Shown: piece after piece, positions 10,966 to 22,760 of the stretch
Layout: each line of letters opens with the position of its first letter
Numbering within the stretch: the first letter of the stretch is position 1
Assembly (NCBI RefSeq): GCF_963678635.1
Contig: NC_087062.1
Span: forward strand, 21,751,789 to 21,815,788
Reading direction: 5' to 3'
Source: Symsagittifera roscoffensis
Lineage: Eukaryota; Xenacoelomorpha; Acoela; Convolutidae
DNA: 64,000 bases
Notes under the pieces: generated by a model
Database searches by the model: none
Told to the model about the DNA's origin: nothing
Seen by the model: only the letters and a program-made list of their open reading frames with translations
Made by a program: the position numbers and the translations under genes

Positions 10966-11445
10966 TGCGCGCTTATCTTCAGAAATCTGAAAAAAAACTG
11001 ATTTTCAAACAATTGTATTAATGAGCTTTTTCTCGGCAATATAACTCTGGAAATACAATATTTAAACATTTTTCAAACAGATTTTATAATCGGTAACATC
11101 AGCCCTAATCATCTGAATAACTCAAAGCGAGCTGTCAAATGGCCAGTATTTGTCCCTGAGACAAATTGCTCTTTTTGTCGGTCAGCTTTAATCAAGGCGG
11201 AACCTAATTAAGGCCAAAAAAACGGTTAAAAAAGGTCAACTGGGGCTACAGCCCCTCGCTTTTTCATGTTTAAAGGTTAGGATATGGGGGATTCGATTCC
11301 ACGCCACCTAAAGATACTGCGGCCTTAACGCAGCGCCGTAGACCACGCGGCCATACTTTTCTTAAATGCAGTCACTCTGTCCAATCATATTCAGGCTTGT
11401 GTTTGTATTATATGCATTTATACTTTCGCTTACATTTACGCTGCA
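10966..11445 (-). repeat. BEL/Pao 5' LTR with tRNA-Leu-like insert
   Basis: This is the upstream partner of 4,012-4,499, reading TGCAGCG...GCGCA on the minus strand. It contains the same tRNA-Leu-like body and the same GGGGCTGTAGCCCC palindrome. It is followed directly by the primer-binding site, which fixes it as the 5' LTR. Confidence 0.72.
11282..11359 (-). other. tRNA-Leu(AAG)-like sequence inside LTR
   Basis: Second copy of the tRNA-like body. It has A box TGGCCGCGTGGTCTACGGC, anticodon arm CTGCG-TTAAGGC-CGCAG (anticodon AAG) and a B box degraded to GGAATCGAATCC. The acceptor stem is not formed. Both LTRs carry it, so it was probably part of the LTR when the element inserted. Confidence 0.72.
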
Positions 11446-12473
11446 TCAATTTTCTCATTTTTGCTGAAATATTTTATTGTTTTAGTTTGATAGCCAAAAA
11501 GTATCATTTTCACTATATAAAATATCAACTTTTAACTTTGAAACATTTTAAAATTTTCTTACGCGATTTTGTGGATATTATACCATTGTTGGGCTACTTA
11601 GAAGGAGGAGAAGATTTTTTAATCAATTTCAAACTGTTAAAAAACATTTGATATTGAACCATTCAAATAAGTACATGAAATTGGAAACGATAGAGGAAAG
11701 GCGCATTGCGTTCCTACTTAAGGTCTACTCTCTATTCAAAGAAATTAGAGTGAATATTAGAAAAAAAATCATAATGAAAAAGGAAAAAAAAGTTAGTTAC
11801 TTAGAAGGCTCGCTTTTGTATAGTTTTGTCAGCAAATGAACGAACAGTTTTTGCGTAATTTTTTATTGGTTAAAAAATTCAGACTATCATATTTATACTG
11901 CTGAAGTCTTAAGCAAGATTTGCCACCACCATTTTTTGTCTAAAACCAACTCAATATCAGAAAAATATATTTTAATTTTCAGATTTTGTTCGTTTTTTTG
12001 GATAATTTAAAGCAGCCCTGTAGAAGCTTATACAATCAGAAAAAAGCCAGTGTAACAAAACAACCTATGCGACCAGTATCAAGTCATCAGACGAAAAGAT
12101 GAAACTGAATTCTAATGTATACAAATTCTAAGAAATTGATCTGGTGAACAGTTTGGGAATAAAGACGTGCAGTATGGAGAGATAGCGTCAAAACATTTAG
12201 CATTCGATTAATTATGTATCGAAATTTTTATAACCCATTTTCTGATTTTTCTTTCTGAATTACCCCAACCGGAATTCACTACGGAGACTTCTTCTTCTGA
12301 CTATTTAAATTTCACGGTTACATTCAATATATTATAAATCTCGATATTGGTGCTAAACGTGCTCACTGAACTGATTTTAAACGCGAGTTTGAAATTTAAA
12401 GATTTTAAAACTAATGTTACTAAGAAAAATCAAAAACGAGAACCTACAACAATCACATATATATAGAGAGTTG
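11446..12473. other. No gene seen
   Basis: AT-rich sequence. Small open frames at 11,397-11,839 are hydrophobic or lysine-rich low-complexity translations with no recognisable domain and are not called. Confidence 0.4.
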
Positions 12474-12666
12474 CAAAAAGTTCGGACAGACAGAAATAAT
12501 TGAAAAGAGCAATCTGCCAATTTTGAGCAATTTTTGCATGCATATTTGAATTTTCAGGTGACATTGAGACATACTTTCTGTCTGAAAAATTGGCGTTTGC
12601 ATGTAAAAATTGTCTGAAAAAGGTCATTTGCTCTTTTTAATTATTTTTGTCTGTCCGAACTTTTTG
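12474..12666. mobile_element. 193-bp palindromic MITE
   Basis: Left end CAAAAAGTTCGGACAGACAG and the reverse complement of the right end match over about 40 bases, with few mismatches. The inner parts also mirror each other (CTGCCAATTTT against AAAATTGGCG), so the whole unit folds back. No transposase is present. The termini look mariner-like, but no TA duplication is visible. Confidence 0.8.
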
Positions 12667-14035
12667 GTACTAAATATATGACAGGGCAGTAAAAAACATA
12701 CAACAGATCATGCTGACATGTTTGTCTGTTTTGGTTCGACCAAAAGCAAATTGTTTTATTGAAATTGTCTTTTTGCTCGACTTTCCTGGGGTCGAAACGA
12801 TTAAAGTATCTATACAAATCTCTCTCGAGTTATGATTCATGATATAATGATCGAACATAGTGGTTTGATTTTATCGATCGAGCGAAGACTTTTCGATAGA
12901 TTTGATAGATTCAATATTATTAGCTCTAGTTTAATCGCAGTGTATAAATCCAGTGATAAATATGTGTTATTGAAATATAATTTTGTACCTTATATAAGCT
13001 AAAAAAAAATCTGCTACTGAATTTTCCCCCTGGATCGGCTACTGAATACAAGTCAAATTTTGAAAGCTTCTTTATCAATAAAAAAAATTGCGACCATGTA
13101 AAATAATTTCCCAGACTTGAAAGTTAATCGTTCGCCTCCAAATGTTTGATAAAATCTCCGAAGCTTCTCCATTTCCAGAAATTTATCGAAGAAAATTTGG
13201 CATTTTTTAAATCAAATTGATCTTTTGGCATCTAAATCGAGCAATAACAACCATTTATTGATAAGAATACGTTAAGATTTGCGAAACATTTGCGAAAGAT
13301 TTGCGACTAAGAATTGCCTGAATTTACCGGGTAAAATCAAGTGCGCATTTTTTATTCAATTAGGAACTGTATTACAATGCAGATGAGTATACTGATTGAT
13401 TTAATATTTGTAAGGGTATCGTTTCGACGGGCTAAATTTCTAGATTATTGACTTTTGATCGATATAAAGGCCGTTGACGACAACTAGTATAATGCCAAAG
13501 AAGGCATGTGTTTGTAAAAAATTGGATGAAATGCAATCTACGATCTTTTGAAAATCCACAAGCATTGTTGTTAAACATAAAATCTTGTTCTTACTCTATA
13601 TTTTCCGGTCCAAATCCTCCTTTTTAATGAAAAAACACAATGCACGCTAGGGGTGTTTGGCGTTTCGCTCACTCCGGTTCAATTGTTGAAAACACACCTT
13701 CCCAGTTTTTTTCGCCAATCGTTTTCCCGACAGTAGTTCTTCGATGTTCGGCAATTGACATTTGTTCTTATGTATTTGTTTGCTCATAAGAACAAGCGAA
13801 CAAGTTTTTTTTACTCGAGCGCTCGTTTTACTGAGCGATACCTTTGTCTGTTTTTACTTTCAGTTAGCTAAAATTATATTTCAAACGGTCTTCCAATTCC
13901 TCGATAAGTCCTCTTTCAGACGTTTTTTTCGACCTTTTATTGTAGTGTTATGGTGACTAACCTATATATTAGTTTAAAAACCCCTGTTTTTGAAAAAAAA
14001 AACCGCCGCTTTCATTTTTTAGTTCAATATTTTCC
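12667..14035. other. No gene seen
   Basis: AT-rich DNA without a supported gene. A hydrophobic frame at 13,762-13,956 has no domain-like features. Confidence 0.4.
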
Positions 14036-15332
14036 CTATTCGCCAAAAAGACTTGAAAAATGCTGGTAAAATCTGCCATTGGTCGAGGACCGTCTCATAT
14101 GTTTCGGAGTTGATGCAACCGGATCTCCTTGGACGGACATCACAGTATCCGTTGGTGTTTTCTGGATCAGTTTTAAAACCAGATTAGACATCAGATCACA
14201 TCCGATTATCGATGGATGGTTTCCTCCAATCCATTTGATCCTGGCGAATATTGACGAGCCATATAATTCCAGCGACTTTTTCATTGTTTCCCCTAGCTTC
14301 ATGAGTTATTCACGTACGTAGTCTCTGAAATTGTTGTTTTCTAACACTACGGGTTTATCTTAACGTTTGCTGAGCCTGTATTTTTTCTCAGTTCTCCTAT
14401 GATGAAGATGGAGACTAGAGACCCACCATCTATCCACACTGTGTTGCTCCTTCCAATTATTTGTAACAGAAAATGAATGTCTCTTACTTTTAAATCGGTG
14501 ATTGGCGCTGACTGGATGAACATTACTAATAGTTTCCAAAACTATCCAAGTCCCATGAGTGTTGTCTCTGTTCCGACGTATACACCGATCCGACAGAGCT
14601 GTCCTGTTGTGAGATGTGGTCGTCTATCTACCCTGGATTGTCAAATTCCTGATTCCTCTAGCCCTGGATCATTCCCATTGATACTCGTCATCTATGTCTG
14701 GTCTTTTCCCCCTGCAGGTATGTTTGGACAGAAAACGCAGGTTATTCCCTGGCTGGGCGTCTGGCCACGCGGCTTGGTGTAAGACTTGGCTGGTCGCAGT
14801 TAGAGCACCCAGGTCAGTCATGTTTTCTCCCCCGCTGTTTTTTTTCTCCCTTGGTACAGACCCCTTGCCTTATCTTTTTCTGCTTGACCCTCCAGATTCT
14901 TTTCTTTTTGGAATCCCTCCCGCGATCCGAACTAAGTTGTTAATCCCCGGTAGTTGAAGCATGAAGTTGCGCGTATTTGTTCAGCGTGGCAACATTTAAA
15001 ACCCCAGGCGTTTTTGTAGACCTGCAAAGTTTGTTTTACGCCTCCCGTTTATTCCTATTCAGTGTAAATGCATCGCGCTGGATCCTGGCTTTTAATCTCC
15101 CGTCATGGCAAATTATTGCTAATCCACTTATCATCGCGTGAAATTTTCTTAGGGTTTTGTTGATGCGGCGATAGTAACTGGATAGTTTTGTACGTTCGTT
15201 CGTTTCCTTGTCAGCTCCGTTGCAATCGCAAAAGCTTATGGGCAATAGCTTGTCGTCAAGTTCTTGATGTTGTTTCATACTGTAAAGCTTATTTTGTCCT
15301 ACTTCCCCGAGAAAAAGGTATAATTTAGACAA
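14036..15332 (-). pseudogene. Decayed gypsy-like gag-protease remnant
   Basis: The minus strand carries scattered readable pieces. An open frame at 15,036-15,332 has a basic, polar gag-like composition. A stretch near 14,430 reads VWIDGGSLVSI, like an aspartic protease active site with the usual DTG changed to DGG. The frame 14,036-14,302 reads HPSIIGCDLMSNLVLKL, like the C-terminal part of such proteases. Multiple stops and frame changes separate them. Region GC content is higher than its surroundings. Assignment to a Ty3/gypsy-type element is tentative. Confidence 0.45.
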
Positions 15333-17034
15333 GCAACTTTCCCCTTTTCACCCATTTTTTACGTCTTTGTCCTTTGGCAGGCCAGGCACTTACTTTGACG
15401 TCAGTGTCGGCGCGTACTAAGAGTATTTTCTCTGGTTCAGTAAATGTTTGGTGACCATTCTCCATTGAAGTTCACTGAACCACGTTTCCCACTGCACTGA
15501 TGATTATTCAAATTTTCTTGACCGCCCAGAGGGCGTTAATACCAATTATGTTTTCCCCGGCTGAACCTGACAGACTCAGAACCGAAAGATCTGGAGTAAA
15601 CTAATTTAAAAACTACATGACCTTGTTGTAATATCGTTTTTCTTTCTGATTTAGAAGTAGTGAAATATAAACAAGGATCGCCGGTTGCTGTGCAAATAGC
15701 ACAGAATGTTCCGACCATAGATAAAAAAAATAACAAAAAAACTTTTTTTTCAATTTCAAGTCGATTTTTAAGCATAAAAAAGGATAGCCGATTGATGTGC
15801 GAGTAGCAAAGATTCGTTCAAAATTAACCGTTTTACTGAACAAAGTTAAGTTAAAACCCTAATTCTTGTAATTAATAGCATAGAAATGCAATCCCGAATA
15901 AGAAGGGAAAAAAAAACAATTTTTTACGCGTTTATATGAATGCGTATTTTATAGAGAATTGTTTTTCTGGAACAATACATGCTTTGGGAGGACATTCTAC
16001 TGTAAGTCACATTGGGCGGAGACTGTACGTTTGATCCTGTTTTTTTTTCTGAAAATTTTTATTGTCAAATAAGCGGTGAAAGATTTATTTTAAGCTAGTT
16101 TTCTTGATAGTAACATTAAGTGTTGTGAGCCTATACTTATTCTGTAAAATTAGTTAATTTCCATATAACGAACGTTAATGATCGCGTTTTTCGCTCGAAA
16201 TTGAACTAAAAATCAATTTTTTTAGACAGGTTTTTCTAGACACTGGAAAATTTTTCTGAAAAATCTTTGATGTTGTTTGAATCATGACTGAAAGGGCTTT
16301 AATATGATATACCACTCACCCACTCAACTCTCTCCGATGATTGTTTGTGGTAGCTGATTTTGCGCAGAAAAAAAATACACCCGAATAAAAATCTCCTATA
16401 TGCAATGTCGGAATTATAATTCAAGAGTAGCAGGTTCCAAATAGCACATAATGTACCGACCTCATTTATCTAAGAAAACTTAGGAAGTTTTAGGCTGGGG
16501 GAGGAGGGGAGGAGGCGGGGGTTGAGGAATGTACTGGCGGATGCCTTTTCTATTAGAGAATCAATCTCTCTAATCAACCGCTACATTTGGCGTCAATATA
16601 TATATTTTTTTGAATAATTAACACACCAAAAAACGCAAGGTTTTGGTTAAAACGTTCGAAAAGTGCCGAAAATCAGGCTCTCACTGTTTTTGTGTTCAAA
16701 TTTTTCTATTAAACCCAACCGAGGTAAAGCACTCTATGATTTAGCTACAAAATAAATTTTCCATTTGACCACGAATTTGGAAAAATTGACCTCTATGCGT
16801 TTAATCTACACAAAACCGTGCAAACAAGTTGGGCTTCGCATATCATCAGAAAGATCCCAGCTAAACATTCGAAATCAATGCTTGTTCGCAAAACAAGATG
16901 TTATGAACTTCTAGGTATGTTGTTTTGACAAATAGGATAGAATGTCATTGAAGAATTAGCAACTTGTGTTATTTTACTTTATCATTGACTTTGATCAAGT
17001 AAAAATATCAAAATATACGTTACAAATAAAGAAA
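15333..17034. other. No gene seen; G-rich tract
   Basis: No supported gene. It holds a recurrent 13-mer, GAATGTTCCGACC, at 15,704, a variant near 16,450, and a G-rich tract at 16,497-16,525 on the plus strand. The rest is AT-rich. Confidence 0.4.
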
Positions 17035-17322
17035 ATGATTAAAATTGCGGCCTTTTATTTTGTGCTTTTTAACTCTCTGGTGTGTACCGCCAAAGATGGG
17101 CCTGCAATAGACAAAAATTTGAACAATAATCAGCCTTTTAGCAAAGCAAACATAGATGTGAAGCCGTATTTTTCTCTTCATTTTTTGAGACAGGAGTGTT
17201 ATTTCAAAGGCGGCCCACACAAGTACCTGGTACCCTGTAGAGAAATATGCCCTGACTGCCAAGAGTTCCCGCCCTATTCGTGGAAATGTGTGAACATCCC
17301 GGAGTGCTACTGTTGTGACTGA
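17035..17322 (+). CDS. Small secreted cysteine-rich protein
   Basis: This 95-codon frame begins at an ATG in a purine context (AAAGAAAATG). It encodes a clear signal peptide (MIKIAAFYFVLFNSLVCTAK) and then a mature chain of about 75 residues. The first part is polar. The last 43 residues hold eight cysteines with spacing C-X12-C-X3-C-X2-C-X9-C-X5-C-X-C-C, and the protein ends CCD. This points to a disulphide-stabilised extracellular peptide; an inhibitor-like or defence-like fold is possible, but no family is recognised with confidence. The upstream in-frame ATG at 16,966 would put polar residues before the signal peptide, so 17,035 is preferred. It is intronless as seen and has no close gene neighbours. 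Confidence 0.7.
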   Translation: MIKIAAFYFVLFNSLVCTAKDGPAIDKNLNNNQPFSKANIDVKPYFSLHFLRQECYFKGGPHKYLVPCREICPDCQEFPPYSWKCVNIPECYCCD

Positions 17323-17571
17323 TGAACTTTTAAAATTGGAGACTTTTTCTGTGATTCACCTGGGTCGACCAAACATTCTAACAAAATATTTTATTTTGAA
17401 AAAAGATTCGTTTGAAGATAGAATTAATTAGTCGACTAAAAATTCGAACAATTTATTCCGTCAATTTTCGAGTTTATACATTAAACATTTTTTGACCCAT
17501 CTTGAGAATGCTTATGATACAAATTTCATGAATGAAATTAGTGCGCTTAGTTTTTTCTCCATAGACTCAAT

Positions 17572-17910
17572 CAGGGGTAGATCTAGGATTTTCTCAAGGG
17601 AGGGGGGCGGATTTATAAACAAAATTTCGAATTTGTTGTCGACTTTTTTTAGGTCGACCAAATTGATTGTACGAGCACTCACAAACCACCAGAAAAACTC
17701 TGTCCCCTCAAAATCGGTATATTTTGGCTCCGAAGGCGCCTTTAGAATTATTTTAGTTTTAGGGTCAGTCAGCCAAAAAACGATATCTCAGTATAATACA
17801 AAAGGGGGGACCCTTTGGGTTGACAGTGGGTCGAATCCCTGAAAAAAAAGCGTCCGAAATTTTTTTGAAGATCCCCCCCCCCCCTCGAGAAAATCCTAGA
17901 TCCGCCCCTG
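17572..17910. mobile_element. hAT-type MITE with 8-bp target duplication
   Basis: The ends read CAGGGGTAGATCTAGGATT and, in reverse complement, CAGGGGCGGATCTAGGATT, followed by C/G-rich runs in both. GACTCAAT at 17,564-17,571 recurs at 17,910-17,917, sharing one G with the element end. CAGGGGCGGAT-type ends plus an 8-bp duplication fit non-autonomous hAT elements. No transposase is encoded. A diverged copy in the other orientation lies at 49,637-50,007. Confidence 0.85.
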
Positions 17911-18289
17911 ACTCAATGTACGGAATTGCATGACTAGCAATTATCTGGCCTGGAGCTCAACTCCGGTAAGTGGATACGCAATGAAGTGTATTTTTCTGAA
18001 TAAATTTGCAACGAGAGTTGAGAATAGTAGTATTGATTAATTCGAAAATCGAGCGCACTAAATCATGTAAAAATTTTTGTGAGTCTCTTATGCAAACAAT
18101 TTTCAACACTCCAGATTTTTTGTTAAGTTTACTTATGCTTTTAGGGCTTGCATAAACTGATTTTGACCTTACAATTCAGCATTGAGACCTATATTAGATA
18201 CTGCGACAAACTGACAAACACACTGAGGTGTTATCAGCAACATTCATTATGAAAAATTCGCTGTTGTTCTGATTTTTGTAGCAAAACTA

Positions 18290-18680
18290 ACGGGAATAAT
18301 TGTGCTTGGGTTGATTTTTTTCTTCAGACAATTTTCGACTTTTTAATTAGCCATTTTTGACGGAGTTTTTTCTATATCATTCACAATTTATTGTTGTCTT
18401 GAGCTGAAATTTAAAAAAATATATTTCTCCAAAGATCATTTTCTGTAAATTTATGGGGTTTTACCGATTGCCCATTTGGCCAACGTGGGACAATAAACGC
18501 GCGATATATTTTGCGCTTTTAACGCGTGAGCGGAGATTTAAACCGTCATAGAAATCGTTCCAAATTGGTTGAAGGAAACTAATTTGCCATAGTTGATTTG
18601 TTAGTAGAAGCAAAATTTATCATTTTGTACTCTATATGGCAAATGGGGGGATAATTTTACAAAAATCTCAAGTTTAAAAA
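18290..18680 (+). repeat. R1 dispersed repeat, single copy
   Basis: This is a solitary plus-sense copy of the R1 family, with the GGGACAATAAACGCGCGATA core, the CGTTCCAAATTGG arm and the conserved tail ending near GGGGGGATAATTTT. It is diverged from the array units and non-coding. Confidence 0.7.
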
Positions 18681-18719
18681 ACATATATATTTTTTTCAAA
18701 TTAATTTTTTCATCATCAC

Positions 18720-19640
18720 GAGGCCTAACACTGCATTTTGTGAAATGTCAGCGGATTCCGCAACAGGCCAAAAACAAAATTGTAGCGGAAAATTTGTGGA
18801 ATCCGCAACGAAATACCAGCAAACAATTTTCAAAATCATAGTTTTGGAAGCAGTACATCAAATTAATTCATTTGGAGTCATTGGGTTGAGTGCTTAGAAA
18901 CACAACGCACAGCATATCGCCGATTTAGGTCAGTATTTGGAATTTTATCGATCCCAAATACTGGTCAGTATTTGGGATTGATGGAATCCCAAATACATAA
19001 TATGGAATAAATCTGGAAAAAAATATTTATCTGGAGTCATTGGGTTGAGAGTGTTTAGAAACACAGCGCACACCATGTTGCCGAATAAGGCCAGTATTTG
19101 GAATTCCATTGATCCCAAATACCGGTCAGTATTTGGGATTCAATCAATCCCAAAAACTAATCTAGTAGCTTCCTATTCTTGTAAAATCAAATCATAAGGA
19201 CAGGAATTGAGACCAAACATTTGGTATTTCAACTGGTAGTTGATCAATGTAATAATTGAGATTGAAATTTCTCGTGACCACCTATTTAGAAGAAGATATA
19301 ATTTTAAACGCTATACTACAAATATACATATGTCTTAACGGAATCCGCAAAATTAGCAATTGTGGATTGAGCTTACAGTTGCGGATTCTGCAGCAGCTCA
19401 ATTCAACTATACTCATGTCTTGAATTTCGTTTGTGGATTCCACAAACTGTTCTATATTCCCGAAATACGGTTGCGGATTCCACAAATTCGCCTACTTTTG
19501 GATCACAGTCTTTAAGGTAATTGTTTGTGGAATTCAAAAGGGCAAAGATGATCGAAGAAAAGTAGCATTGTTGCGGAATCAGCATTAAATATGACGTTGG
19601 CCTGTTGCGGACTTCGCTAGCAATTCACAGAACGCACAAC
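18720..19640. repeat. Cluster of TCCGCAA-type short repeats
   Basis: Many irregular copies of a GTTGCGGATTCCGCAA-like motif occur in both orientations. Within the cluster, 18,884-19,181 is a 149-bp tandem duplication, both copies starting GGAGTCATTGGGTTGAG and containing a TTGGGAT...ATCCCAA palindrome. No coding sequence is supported. The same motif is dense at 28,491-28,914. Confidence 0.65.
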
Positions 19641-19664
19641 TTGGCCTCGTAGTGCTTAAAAAGA

Positions 19665-19740
19665 ATCAGTAGTTGCGCGATTCGAATTCCAGACCTTAGG
19701 TCACAAAAGTATCCGCGCTACCTCTAGGCTAAGAGGGGAA
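19665..19740 (-). other. tRNA-like remnant (A and B boxes)
   Basis: On the minus strand TAGCCTAGAGGTAGCGC resembles an A box, and 28 bases later GGAATTCGAATC resembles a B box. No acceptor or anticodon stem forms well. It is best read as the promoter part of a tRNA-derived repeat, not a tRNA gene. Confidence 0.4.
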
Positions 19741-20597
19741 AATATCTGGAATTTGGGGATAAAGTTCTCTCATAAAGCAACTTCACAAAACCATAAAAAT
19801 GTGTAAGAAAAAGTTTATATGAGAAAAAAGTCTTGTTTCCGATTACAAGACACTCGTTGTCGTAATTCTACGAATATTGCATTGAATCAGGATAACAAAA
19901 AGTCAATGCACTACACAGTTAAAACTGTAATTCGAAATTGATGAAGGAAATGGAGCTGTTATGCTGAATTCCAAGCTGCTTTAGACAAAAGATGTTGATG
20001 TTGAATCGAACTGCACTTACACAAAACACCAAAAAAACGTTCAATTTCCAATAACTTGCATATTTTATACAGACATTTGATTTTCTATGACCAAATTGAC
20101 GCCCTGATAGAAAATTCGAAGACGGATTATTTTTGCGGATTATTTTCTTGCTGGTTTTTTTTTTGTTTTCATTTAGCAAGTCGTGAAAAAAGAACGTGAA
20201 AAAAGTTTACAAAACAAATTTTTCAATATGATATTTCGGCTTCTGCATCCATAAAGAAGATCCAAAAAAAGTTCGCTTTACAAAGAATGAAACCATTTCC
20301 AGACCGGTAATAATCCATCGAGATTCAAAGATCTCCATTTAATTGATAGTGAAAAAAATTTCCAAAACAAAAGAACACTGAAAGCCGTAATCAAAACTTG
20401 AACAATTATTAAGGACTTTACCAGAAGATGTACAAAACACTAATAGGATTTAGAAGCAGCAAGGCCAGAGAAATGCTGACCTGGACCCTAACAAATATCC
20501 TATTTTTTCATTATCATTATTTCTACTCTCATGATTCTTATTTATGACCTTTAAATTGATGATCTCTATCGTTTTCAATTTTTAAAAGTTTGTTATT
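19741..20597. other. No gene seen
   Basis: AT-rich flank of the large gypsy-type element copy A. No supported gene or repeat. Confidence 0.4.
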
Positions 20598-21007
20598 TGA
20601 GTTATAGCCGAAGTGGTTAACTCATAGAGTAATTTCGGATAGGGTACACCGTCTGCTCGTCACGCTATCTTATTTTCGGCCGGATAGATTTGTGCAACTT
20701 CTTAGTCTAATACCGATCCTAATCTTACTCTTATACTTACTAGTCTCAGGGTGTTTAACTAGTCTCTGCTAGGCTCAATAGATCTAGGGTATACTGGTTT
20801 ATTGCGGCTGCTGAAGTTCTCTCGGAGAGGCAACTAATTTCTAAGTTAAATTCAAATCTCTCTGGTGCTGAAATTACAAGTAATTTCAGCACTTACAATT
20901 AAGTGGGTTGTTAGTTAGATAGATTATGATTGATTAATATTAAATATCTTACAGTGGTAAAACATTTAATTCATCCAATTATAAAATGTAGTTTAGATCA
21001 GGTTCCA
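20598..21007 (-). repeat. 3' LTR of copy A
   Basis: On the minus strand it reads TGGAACC...AACTCA, 410 bp. It aligns over its full length with the LTR at 52,661-53,068, with scattered substitutions. No primer-binding site follows the AACTCA end, confirming it is the 3' LTR. It contains the conserved hairpin and an AATAAA signal. Confidence 0.88.
20865..20892 (-). promoter_or_regulatory. LTR hairpin, copy A
   Basis: GTGCTGAAATTAC and GTAATTTCAGCAC form a perfect 13-bp inverted repeat around TT on the element sense strand. As RNA this could be a 12-bp stem with a CUUG loop. It pairs in all three copies of the element. Confidence 0.8.
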
Positions 21008-22760
21008 CCCATCCGGGTTTTACAGAGTTTTTTTAGAATTATCTTTCTGCAATTCAAAGGATGGATGATGAACGTTGGTATTTGGCGAACATCATATTCA
21101 TGTCCGGTTCCTCTTGTTAAGGAAGTTCCAGGACGCTAGAGTTAGGGACATACAATCGTTCCGTCGTCTTGTGACGACGACTGTGATCCCCAATGAAATC
21201 AATCTGATTTCAAAATGATTTGCTATGACGGGTTTTCTTGTATTCTGTAGAGAACTTGTTTTGTGTTCAACCTCGTCTGGGAATGGCTTGGAGATCGTGT
21301 GTGGAAGGGATGCCTCGTGACTCGGATCTGTGCGTATACTTGAACATCGAGGTGGTCATTGGTCTAGTTCAATGAAGTCCTTTTCTGCGAAGTCAAGTCG
21401 TACTCTAAATCCTTTGAGTTGTGATTGTGGACGGAATATCGGTTGTGGTTAGCCATTCTTTGTTCGAGTGTGATGGGATCGTCTAGTCTTTGGATGTTCG
21501 TCTTTGTTGTTGTGTGTTGATCTATATACTGCAAAGTATGATTTACATTTTATAAAATCATATTAGTTCGGTTTTTTAATCATGAATTTAGTTAGTTGTT
21601 TTCACAAAAGTGTTTTGTTTTAGTTCGGTTATTTTGAAGAGTTACTCACCCTTGAGTACCTCTTATTAAAAATAGAAGTGTGGTCACAAAGCGTGGATGT
21701 AGCGCGGTGGGTTAGGCCGGCTATAGAGCATGCTCAGGACGTCCTCTCTGGTGGGTTAGGCCAGGAGTGGGAGTATGATTTCGTGCTGTTTCTTTGAGAG
21801 GTCCTGTTATGTGATAACGTTTTAAGTTGGGTTTATGTTGGTCTTTCTTATGTTACTTTGGTTGTGTCCTTATTTCAAAAATCGAATTGTTTTTGGTATG
21901 GGTTTGTCTTGCGACTTTTTTGTGTTTTATTATTTCTTTGTTAGACTTTATAATAGTCTTCAGAAGAATAATTTATCCAGTTTTAAACTGGGTTAATCCG
22001 GTTTGGGTACCGTTGGTTTTCTTTTTCTGAGTCATGCTGTTATTTGATGATTTGTGGTGTTTAGTAAGCTGCGTTGGTTAGTTTGATTTAGTATATAATT
22101 CCTTTCCAAGCGGGTTAAAGGAAAGTTTGAAACTTGCTATCGTGTGTTAGAGTTGTTGAGTGTGAAAACTTGAAACTTAAAATCATTATTTAAACAATTC
22201 TTCGTGGGCGAGCTGTGCGAGTTTGGATAGAATTCCTGTGCGAGTGAATGAAAATATCAAAAGTTAGTACTGCTTTTTCATTTTATTAATTTATTACAAA
22301 GAATTGTAATTTTACTGCATTTGGGGGAAATTTTAAGTTATAAATTTTCATCGTATTGAATTTTACTGCTTCATGGGGAAATAATTTATAGATTAATTTA
22401 CTACATTTGGTAAGAATAATATTACATTTTTTAATGCAAGATATTAATAAGTTTTAGAGAATTTTTAACAAGTTTCTATTTTTATTTTTATTTTCCGTTT
22501 TGTAGATGATCGTGGTGTGAAGACTAGAAATATAAATCAAACATTGATAGAAAATGGTTAGTACTAATTTTAAATTTACTAGTGAAGAGTATTTTAAATT
22601 ATTCTTACCTGTTAATCATCTGGGAAAAAGCCGTGGGGGAAGATGTTGTATATCATGTCTGATGTTGTTAGTAATTTGGCTAGTATGCGGATGATGGTTT
22701 TAGTTTGGAGCAGTGGCCAAAGCAATTGATGTGCTTTAATGATTTTTAGTTCTTCGGTGC
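21008..22760 (-). other. 3' non-coding region of copy A
   Basis: This stretch lies between the last open frame and the 3' LTR. It is GT-rich on the plus strand, AC-rich in element sense. A GTGGGTTAGGCC motif occurs twice near 21,705 and 21,750. No protein block is seen. A short purine stretch, GGATGGG, precedes the LTR and could serve as the plus-strand primer. Confidence 0.5.

Larger units (their letters stand above)
4012..11445 (-). mobile_element. Degraded BEL/Pao LTR retrotransposon
   Basis: Two direct repeats of about 480 bp, each reading TG...CA, flank a minus-strand series of BEL/Pao-type protein blocks. In element order these are gag, protease, RNase H, integrase zinc region, integrase core and a DUF5641-like tail. 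A TGG-starting primer-binding site lies just inside the upstream LTR, and a purine-rich GGACGGATGATGT precedes the downstream LTR. Frameshifts and stops split every region, so the copy is dead. The outer five bases (CTTTG and TCAAT) do not match, so no target duplication is visible. Family assignment rests on the protein blocks and is firm; the LTR boundaries are inferred. Confidence 0.88.
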
